64,000 bases of DNA from Rutidosis leptorrhynchoides (Eukaryota > Streptophyta > Magnoliopsida > Asterales > Asteraceae). The stretch lies in assembly GCF_046630445.1 (NCBI RefSeq), contig NC_092336.1:506527001-506591000 (forward strand), given 5' to 3'. Shown piece by piece: positions 56,367-64,000 of the stretch (within the stretch, counting starts at the first letter, position 1; every line of letters begins with the position of its first letter). The notes under the pieces are model-generated. The model saw nothing but the letters and a program-made list of their open reading frames with translations, did no database searches and was not told where the DNA came from. Both the position numbers and the translations under genes were made by a program.

Positions 56367-59300
56367 ACATGATATTATGATAAGTATGTATCTCACTAAG
56401 TATATTAACAATGAACTACATATGTAAAAACAAGACTACTAACTTAAGGATTTCAAAACGAGACATACATGTAACGATTATCGTTGTAACAACATTTAAA
56501 TGTATATATATCATATTAAGATATATTAATACATCATAATATCATGATAATGTAATAATTTAATATCTCATTAGATATAATAAACAATGGATTAACAACA
56601 TTTAACAAGATCGTTAATTTAAAGGTTTCAAACCAACATTTACATATAACGACTAACGATGACTTAACGACTCAGTTAAAATGTATATACATGTAGTGTT
56701 TCAATATGTATTCATACACTTTTGAAAGACTTCAAGACACTTATCAAAGTACTTCTACTTAACAAAAATTCTTACGATTACATCCTCATTCATTTTCATC
56801 AACAATTCTACTCGTATGCACTCGTATTTGTACTTGTACAATACACAGCTTCTAAATGTATTTACTATTGGTATATACACTCCAATGATCAGCTCTTAAC
56901 AGCCCATGTGAGTCCCTAACCTCGTGGGAACCATCATTTAACATCTAGCATGACTTATGAGCAAGGAAACAAAAACAAGAACTCCTTTTAACCCCATTCA
57001 CCTTCACCACTCACCACCTACTCCATTTCACTTCCAATTTTCTTCCCAATTCTCTCTCAAAACACACACACTCTTCCATGAACGTCTAAGTTACTATTTT
57101 TCCAGCAAAAATCATCAAATACAAGCTTTGGTTATTACCTATAATCATCATAAAAACAATTACTCAAGAACACATCAAGAACACTTCCAAGTTTACAAGT
57201 TTACTTCCAAGTTTCCTAATCCATTCCAAGCAATCATCTAAGATCAAGAAACCTTTGTTATTTACAGTAGGTTATCTTTTTAAATCAAGATAATATTTAT
57301 ATTCAAGCTTTGATTCAATTTTTATAACTATAACTATCTTAATTCGAGTAATAATCTTACTTGAACTTGTTTTTGTGTCATGATTCTATTTCAAGAACTT
57401 CCAAGCCATCAAAGATCCTTTGAAGCTCAAGTTATTTTTTCATCATTTCCAGTAGGTTTACCTACTAAACTTGAGGTAGTAATAATATTCATAACATCAT
57501 TCGATTCATATATGTATAACTATCTTATTCGAAGATTTGAACATGTAATCACTAGTACATAGTTTAGTTAATTCTAAACTTGTTCGCAAACAAAAGTTAA
57601 TCCTTGTAACTTGACTTTTAAAATCAACTAAACACATGTTCTATATCTATATGATATGCTAACTTAATGATTTAAAACCTGAAAACACGAAAAACACCGT
57701 AAAACTGGATATACGCCGTCGTAGTAACACCGCGGGCTGTTTTGGGTTAGTTAATTAAAAACTATGATAAACTTTGATTTAAAATTTGTTCTTATGGGAA
57801 AATGATTTTTCTTATGAACATGAAACTATATCCAAAAATCATGGTTAAACTCAAAGTTGAAGTATGTTTTCCATAATGGTCATCTAGACGTCGTTCTTTC
57901 GACTGAAATGACTACCTTTATAAAAATGACTTATAACCTGTATTTCTGACCATAAACTTATAATTTTTATGTTTAGATTCATAAACTTAAGTTTAATATG
58001 AAACCATAGCAACTTGAATCACTTAAAACGGATTTAAAACGAAGAAGTTATGGGTAAAACAAGATTGGATATTTTTGCTTGTTGTAGCTACGTGAAAATT
58101 GGTAACAAATCTATATTAATCATATCCTAGCTAACTCATATTGTATTATACATGTATTCTAATATATTATGTAATCTTAGGATACCATAGACACAAATAC
58201 AATGTTTTGACATATCATATCGACCCATCTATATATATATATATATATATTTCGGAACAACCATAGACACTCTATATGCAGTAATGTTGGAGTTAGCTAT
58301 ACAGGGTTGAGGTTGATTCCAAAATATTATATATACTTTGAGTTGTGATCTAGCTTGAGGCTTGTATACACGAGATCGTGGGTTGATCCGAGATAATATA
58401 TATTGCTTTATTTTCTGTACATCTAACTGTGGAGAACTAGTTGCAGGTTACTAACGATGACAGCTGACTTAGTAAACTTAAAACAGCAAAACGTATTAAA
58501 AATGTTGTAAATATATTTTGAACATACTTTGATATATATGTACATATTTGTTATAGGTTTGTGAATCAACCAGTGGCCAAGTCTTACTTTCCGATGAAGT
58601 AAAAATCTGTGAAAGTGAGTTATAGTCCCACTTTTAAAATCTAATATTTTGGGATGAGAATACATGCAGTTTTATAAATGTTTTACAAAATAGACACAAG
58701 TAAATGAAACTACATTCTATGGCTGGATTATTAAACCGAATATACCCCTTTTTAGTCTGGTAATCTAAGAATTAGGGAACAGACACTCTAATTGACGCGA
58801 ATCCTAAAGATAGATCTATTGAGCCCAACGAGCCCCATCCAAAGTACCGGATGCTTTAGTACTTCGAATTCATCATGTCCGAAGGGAGTCCCGGAATGAT
58901 AGGGGATATTCTATATGCATCTTGTTAAGGTCGGTTACCAGGTGTTCACCATATGAATGATTTTTATCTCTATGTATGGGATGTATATTGAAATATGAAA
59001 TCTTGTGGTCTATTATTACGATTTGATAAATATATAGGTTAAACCTATAACTCACCAACATTTTTGTTGACGTTTAAAGCATGTTTATTCTCAGGTGATT
59101 ATTAAGAGCTTCCGTTGTTGCATGCTAATAATTGGACAAGATGTGGTGTCAGCATGCTTGTATAATATTGTTTAAAACTGCATTCGAGATTTACTTTGTT
59201 GTAACATACTAAAATTGTAAACCAATATATATTGGTAGTGTGTAAGTGTGATATTTTAGATTATCATTTCTGGATAATCTAGGTGGTGATTTTTTAACCT

Positions 59301-59436
59301 TGTCGATAAAATAAAGGTTATGGTTTGTTTTAAAAACGAATGCAGTCTTTGAAAAACGTCTCATATAGAGGTCAAAACCTCGCAACGAAATCAATTAATA
59401 TGGAACGTTTATAATCAATATGAACGGGACATTTCA
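56071..59436 (+). repeat. 5' LTR of copy B, uninterrupted
   Basis: 3366 bp from TGTAGTGACCC to GGGACATTTCA. Serves as reference for the split LTR of copy A and the fragments at 23758, 62446 and 63658. It is longer than the copy A LTR, in part because of the (TA)n tract at 56267-56362. Confidence 0.92.
56267..56362. repeat. (TA)n/(TG)n microsatellite
   Basis: A short TG run followed by about 40 TA units inside the copy B LTR. Confidence 0.95.
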
Positions 59437-59438
59437 GT

Positions 59439-59450
59439 TGGTATCCGAGC
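59439..59450 (+). other. primer binding site, tRNA-Met type with one mismatch, copy B
   Basis: TGGTATCCGAGC, one base different from TGGTATCAGAGC in copy A, two bases after the LTR end. Confidence 0.9.
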
Positions 59451-59643
59451 GTTGGTCTTAGAGAACCAGAAATTTGCATTAGTGTGTCTTATCGAGTTTG
59501 TTAGGATACATTAGTGAGTCTGGACTTCAACCGTGTTTTCTTTAAAAATGATTGCTTAAGATTTTTGTTGGAAACTACAAATTGTAACATGTAAATATTA
59601 TGTGATATATTAATCTCTTAACATGTTTGATATTGTGTGATAG

Positions 59644-60195
59644 ATGTCTACCACTAGTACAAATCCCAACGATTTACCTAATAATAATGAAGAGTCGAAT
59701 ATATTTTGGGAAGATTCACAAATTCCCGAAGAGGAATCAGAAGAGGAGGAACCGGAAGAGGAGAAACCGGAAGAAGAAGAGGTTCCGGAGGAAGAAATAT
59801 TGATACCTATAGTAAATCGATTAAATAAAAGAAAATCCTCAACCAACGGACCAAAGTTAATAATGTTCAATGGTGTTTCCGCCGAGGAAGCAAAATATTG
59901 GAAAGATTACCAATTTTCCGATGAATCGGATCCCGATGAGGATTCCGATGATGTTATAGAAATTACCTCGACCCAATTTAATAAAGCAAAAGAAAATAAT
60001 AAGGGAAAATGTATAAAAATAGAGAAACCCGATTCCAACCCCGATGAACTTTATATGTATCGGCAACATCTGTATTTTCTAAAATGTAACAATGACCCGG
60101 GAACCTCTAAACCACCAGGTTTTTCTAAACCATTGTGGAAAATGACTGCTCGTATTAGAGGAACACCATATATCCCTAGAAAATTAGGAAAATGA
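59644..60195 (+). CDS. acidic Glu-rich accessory ORF, copy B
   Basis: Intact 183-residue homologue of 3099-3674, in the same position after the primer site. Shared blocks: P-N-N-N-E-E-S-N near the start, N-G-V-S-A-E-E-A-K-Y-W-K-D-Y-Q-F-S-D-E-S, K-A-K-E-N-N-K-G-K, and a basic end T-A-R-I-R-G-T-P-Y-I-P-R. The acidic region (E-E-E-P-E-E-E-K-P-E-E-E) is rearranged relative to copy A, as expected for repeat slippage. It remained open although the two downstream ORFs of this copy acquired stops. No recognised fold. Confidence 0.68.
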   Translation: MSTTSTNPNDLPNNNEESNIFWEDSQIPEEESEEEEPEEEKPEEEEVPEEEILIPIVNRLNKRKSSTNGPKLIMFNGVSAEEAKYWKDYQFSDESDPDEDSDDVIEITSTQFNKAKENNKGKCIKIEKPDSNPDELYMYRQHLYFLKCNNDPGTSKPPGFSKPLWKMTARIRGTPYIPRKLGK

Positions 60196-60373
60196 ACCAA
60201 GTCTGAAGAAGAAGAAACCAGTGATTCAGATTAGAGGGTTGTAATCATGTTATGTATTATATGTATTGTAGTGTCCTTGTACTTTTATGTTCTATGTAAA
60301 AATTGCTTGTATTGTTTGTTAATTATCTTTTACGAATCTAATCCTTGTCTATTTTACAGTATAAAAACACAAA

Positions 60374-61066
60374 ATGGACGTTAAGGGTAGACAACCGAAT
60401 ATTTTAGAAGACCTACCAGAGGATATGATTGAGGAAATCTTGTCTAGAATCGGTCAGAATTCATCAGGACATTTAGTTATGGCGAAATTAACTTGTCAAA
60501 CATTTGAAAGACTTTCCAAAAATGCCTTAGTTTATAAAAGGCTTTCCTTTGATAGGTGGGGTATATCACATTGGGGAGACCGTAAGTTACGCCGTGTTTT
60601 CTTTAAAGCGTTAAATGCGGGGAACCCAAATGCAATTTTACGCTATGGGTTAAGAACCTATTTTGACTCAACATATCCCAACATAGGACTCCGTTCTTTA
60701 GAAAGAGCATCTAACATGCAACATAAAGAAGCATGTTATGCTTACGGGTTAATAATGTTCGCTTCTCATCAAATTGAGAAAAAGAACATTGGGTTGCAAC
60801 TTTTAAATAAAACATTCCCACAAGTGACGGACTCGGTAGTTGAGGTGAGAAATAAGGTTTTTAGATTATTACGGGGCTGTTGGGCATTACGGAACCCTCG
60901 TCCTTTTGACGACGTTACAACATGATGCCTAGCTAATGGTCATAATGGTTATCTGCTACATAACCAAGGATGGGAAATAATATTAGTACAACCAGAATGC
61001 ATGACTTGTTTCTAGACTTATGAATTACGTGTCTTTATTTCTTTTGCTAAACGGCTTACGTATTAA
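60374..61066 (+). pseudogene. F-box protein of the retrotransposon, copy B, with two nonsense codons
   Basis: ATG 60374 starts M-D-V-K-G-R-Q-P-N. The F-box (D-L-P-E-D-M-I-E-E-I-L-S-R-I) and the block G-N-P-N-A-I-L-R-Y-G-L plus M-Q-H-K-E-A-C-Y-A-Y-G-L are kept. By eye about 40 of 178 aligned residues differ from copy A. TGA at 60923-60925 ends the frame after D-D-V-T-T, where copy A has an Arg codon (CGC). The homologous frame continues to TAA 61064-61066 with one more stop, TAG at 61013-61015, where copy A has TGG. Changes are concentrated outside the central block. The truncated form would keep the F-box and Sel1-like part but lose the Cys-rich tail. Confidence 0.8.
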
Positions 61067-61404
61067 CTAGAATTGCCTTTATAGCTGCCGGGTAACAAGT
61101 TATTATGTGCTATATTTCATCCTATATGTATAATAGTGGTATTGTATGTTTGTAAAATATTGTATAAAAGTTTGAACGCTAAATATTATTGTAATAAGTT
61201 TTTCATATAGAATCGTAGTAGTTGAATTGTATAATAGCTACTAAGTATGAACTTAATGGGTAGGTACTACCCGAATTAAAACTATAAAATGCTAATATGA
61301 AGAAAAAGCTTTTATAAATAAATTCATATTATGCTACGAAATACTATTGACTACTCTTAAATTCTATATGATTAACTCAATTCTTTTGGCTATTTTTGAA
61401 GGAA
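61067..61404 (+). other. spacer between F-box ORF and gag, copy B
   Basis: Noncoding, homologous to 1900-2240 of copy A. Carries atgggtaggtactacccgaa near 61256, a small imperfect palindrome shared with copy A and with element D near 31165. Confidence 0.6.
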
Positions 61405-62445
61405 ATGGCACCGACAACTCGTCAGAACTTGAACACGAGTGAGGAAGACTTCCGTGTTTTTCTTACTGCGAACATAGCCGCAGTGCAGGCCGCAATGCAA
61501 AATAACAACAATAACTCTGGTTCTAGCAGTGGAACAAATTCCACAAGAAATCGTGTAGGATGTTCCTACAAAGAATTTACTGCCTGCAAACCTTTGGAAT
61601 TTGATGGAACTGAGGGTCCAATTGGATTGAAACGATGGACCGAGAAGGTCGAATCGGTGTTTGCCATTAGTAAGTGTACTGAAGAGGACAAAGTTAAGTA
61701 CGCTACGCATACCTTCACAGGTACTGCGTTAACTTGGTGGAACACCTATCTTGAACAGGTAGGACAAAATGCTGCTTACGCACTACCGTGGTCGGCATTC
61801 AAGCAATTGATGAACCAGTAGTACCGTCCTAGAAACGAAGTCAATAAGCTCAAGGTAGAACTTAGAGAGTTACGAACACAAGGATTCGACATTACCACAT
61901 ATGAACGACGATTCATAGAGTTATGCCTATTGTGTCCGGGAGCGTTCGAAGATGAAGAAGAGAAGATCGACGCGTTTGTAAAAGGGTTACCAGTAAGGAT
62001 TCAAGAAGATGTGAGTTCACACGAGCCCGCTTCCATACAGAAGGCAAGTCGAATGGCTCATAAACTCATAAATCAGATTGAGGGAAGAATTAAAGAACAG
62101 GCGGCCGAAGAAGCCAACACGAAATAACTCAAGAGGAAGTGGGAGGAAAACGGTGACAAGAGTCACCAGTACAACAACAATAACGATTACAACCACAACT
62201 GCAACAACAATCGCAACAATAACCGTAATCCTAACAATAACTACAACAAACGTCCCAACAACAACTACAACAACCGTTTCAACAACAATAACAATCCCAA
62301 CAACAACCTTAATAACAACAAACAATAGAAACAACCATGCTTCAGGTGTGCAGAGTACCATCCGAATGTGTTTTGCACAACAGTTTGCACCAAGTGTAAG
62401 AGAAGTGGTCATGGTGCGGGAAAATGTAAGATTTACGGACCAAAG
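61405..62445 (+). pseudogene. gag: Ty3 gag, copy B, with three stops and truncated
   Basis: Homologue of the copy A gag in one frame from ATG 61405. Stops at TAG 61819-61821, TAA 62125-62127 and TAG 62336-62338; the last two are one C-to-T change from Gln codons present in copy A. The capsid core (E-F-T-A-C-K-P-L-E-F-D-G-T-E-G-P) is well conserved and the Asn-rich stretch is present. The zinc region is cut after the first CX2CX4HX4C-like motif by the LTR that starts at 62446; caaag precedes it. Confidence 0.88.
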
Positions 62446-63657
62446 TGAAATGTCCCGTTCTTATTGATTAAAAACGTTCCATATTAGTTGATTTCGTTGC
62501 GAGGTTTTGACCTCTATATGAGACGTTTTTCAAAGACTGCATTCATTTTAAAACAAACCATAACCTTTATTTCATAAATAAAGGTTTAAAAAGCTTTACG
62601 TAGATTATCAAATAATGATAATCTAAAATATCCTGTTTACACACGACCATTACATAATGGTTTACAATACAAATATGTTACATCGAAATCAGTTTCTTGA
62701 ATGCAGTTTTTACACAATATCATTCAAACATGGACTCCAAATCTTGTCCTTATTTTAGTATGCAACAGCGGAAGCTCTTAGTATTCACCTAAGAATAAAC
62801 ATGCTTTAAACGTCAACAAAAATGTTGGTGAGTTATAGGTTTAACCTATATATATCAAATCGTAACAATAGACCACAAGATTTCATATTTCAATACACAT
62901 CCCATACATAGAGATAAAAATCATTCATATGGTGAACACCTGGTAACCGACATTAACAAGATGCATATATAAGAATATCCCCATCATTCCGGGACACCCT
63001 TCGGATATGATATAAATTTCGAAGTACTAAAGCATCCGGTACTTTGGATGGGGCTTGTTGGGCCCGATAGATCTATCTTTAGGATTCGCGTCAATTAGGG
63101 TGTCTGTTCCCTAATTCTTAGATTACCAGACTTAATAAAAAGGGGCATATTCGATTTCGATAATTCAACCATAGAATGTAGTTTCACATACTTGTGTCTA
63201 TTTTGTAAATCATTTATAAAACCTGCATGTATTCTCATCCCAAAAATATTTGATTTTAAAAGTGGGACTATAACTCACTTTCACAGATTTTTACTTCGTC
63301 GGGAAGTAAGACTTGGCCACTGGTTGATTCACGAACCTATAACAATATATACATATATATCAAAGTATGTTCAAAATATATTTACAACACTTTTAATATA
63401 TTTTGATGTTTTAAGTTTATTAAGTCAGCTGTCCTCGTTAGTAACCTACAACTAGTTGTCCACAGTTAGATGTACAGAAATAAATCGATAAATATTATCT
63501 TGAATCAATCCACGACCCAGTGTATACGTATCTCAGTATTGATCACAACTCAAACTATATATATTTTGGAATCAACCTCAACCCTGTATAGCTAACTCCA
63601 ACATTCACATATAGAGTGTCTATGGTTGTTCCGAAATATATATAGATGTGTCGACAT
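62446..63657 (-). repeat. LTR of the F-box-element family (F), partial
   Basis: Starts on the plus strand with TGAAATGTCCC and is almost identical to 3884-5094 of copy A. At 63657 it breaks off, and a second copy of the same LTR end begins. Its 5' part and any attached element lie outside the window or behind the inserted LTR. Confidence 0.85.
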
Positions 63658-64000
63658 TGAAATGTCCCGTTCTTATTGATTAAAAACGTTCCATATTAAT
63701 TGATTTCGTTGCGAGGTTTTGACCTCTATATGAGACGTTTTTCAAAGACTGCATTCATTTTTAAACAAACCATAACCTTTATTTCATCAATAAAGGTTTA
63801 AAAAGCTTTACGTAGATTATCAAATAATGATAATCTAAAATATCCTGTTTACACACGACCATTACATAATGGTTTACAATACAAATATGTTACAACAAAA
63901 TAAGTTTCTTGAATGCAGTTTTTACACAATATCATATAAGCATGGATTCCAAATCTTGTCCTTATTTAAGTATGCGACAGCGGAAGCTCTTAATAATCAC
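63658..64000 (-). repeat. LTR of the F-box-element family (G), runs off the window
   Basis: TGAAATGTCCC again, same orientation, near-identical to 3884-4225 and 62446-62790. It is inserted within F, or joined to it by recombination, at a position equivalent to about 5094 in copy A. Confidence 0.85.

Larger units (their letters stand above)
56071..62445 (+). mobile_element. Ty3 LTR retrotransposon copy B, F-box-carrying family, older copy
   Basis: Same layout as copy A: LTR (56071-59436), Met-type primer site, acidic ORF, F-box ORF, gag. It inserted into the Mutator transposase at 56070/56071. It is broken at 62445 within the gag zinc-knuckle region, where another LTR of the family begins; pol is not present in the window. 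Several nonsense codons show it is older and inactive. Confidence 0.88.

Overview
The window looks like nuclear DNA of a flowering plant, most likely an Asteraceae eudicot. It is very AT-rich, has spliced genes with GT-AG introns, and is mostly nested LTR retrotransposons with long (2-4 kb) LTRs and plant-type primer sites. The family assignment rests on recalled resemblance of the repeat families and is an inference. Only two host genes are visible, tail to tail in the middle: a small Lys/Arg-rich CCDC137-like gene (39285-41953, plus, 5 exons) and a complete CYP704-type cytochrome P450 gene (42227-45345, minus, 6 exons).

Left part (1-25428): a minus-strand Ty3 element (copy A) holds part of pol, gag, an F-box-type ORF and an acidic ORF before its 5' LTR. 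That LTR (3884-6310 and 23124-23757) is split by a 16.8 kb Athila-type element (6311-23123) with gag-pol, a small zinc-knuckle ORF and an Athila ORF-1/env-like gene. Copy A itself sits in an older, oppositely oriented LTR of its own family (23758-24940), which abuts the 3' end of another element (to 25346).

Middle (25347-39110): a long LTR (E) is interrupted by a complete, very young non-autonomous element (D, 25429-35307). D has 2874 bp LTRs, an ACTGA target duplication, an initiator-tRNA-Met primer site and one 148-residue ORF.

Genic island (39111-47852): the two host genes, with small inserts around and inside them: two hAT-like MITEs with 8 bp duplications, a Tourist-like MITE, tRNA-derived SINE-like pieces, a foldback hairpin and a 5'-truncated LINE with a 17 bp duplication.

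Right part (47853-64000): a 6.7 kb Mutator-like element without transposase; the N-terminal part of a second, coding Mutator transposase (54989-56070) cut by an LTR; a second, older copy (B) of the F-box-carrying retroelement on the plus strand; and two more LTRs of the same family, one broken into the other.

The most notable observation is the retroelement family seen as copies A and B. Between primer site and gag it carries two extra same-strand ORFs, a Glu-rich acidic protein and an F-box protein with a Sel1-like segment. Both occur in both copies, in the same order and at clearly different ages.
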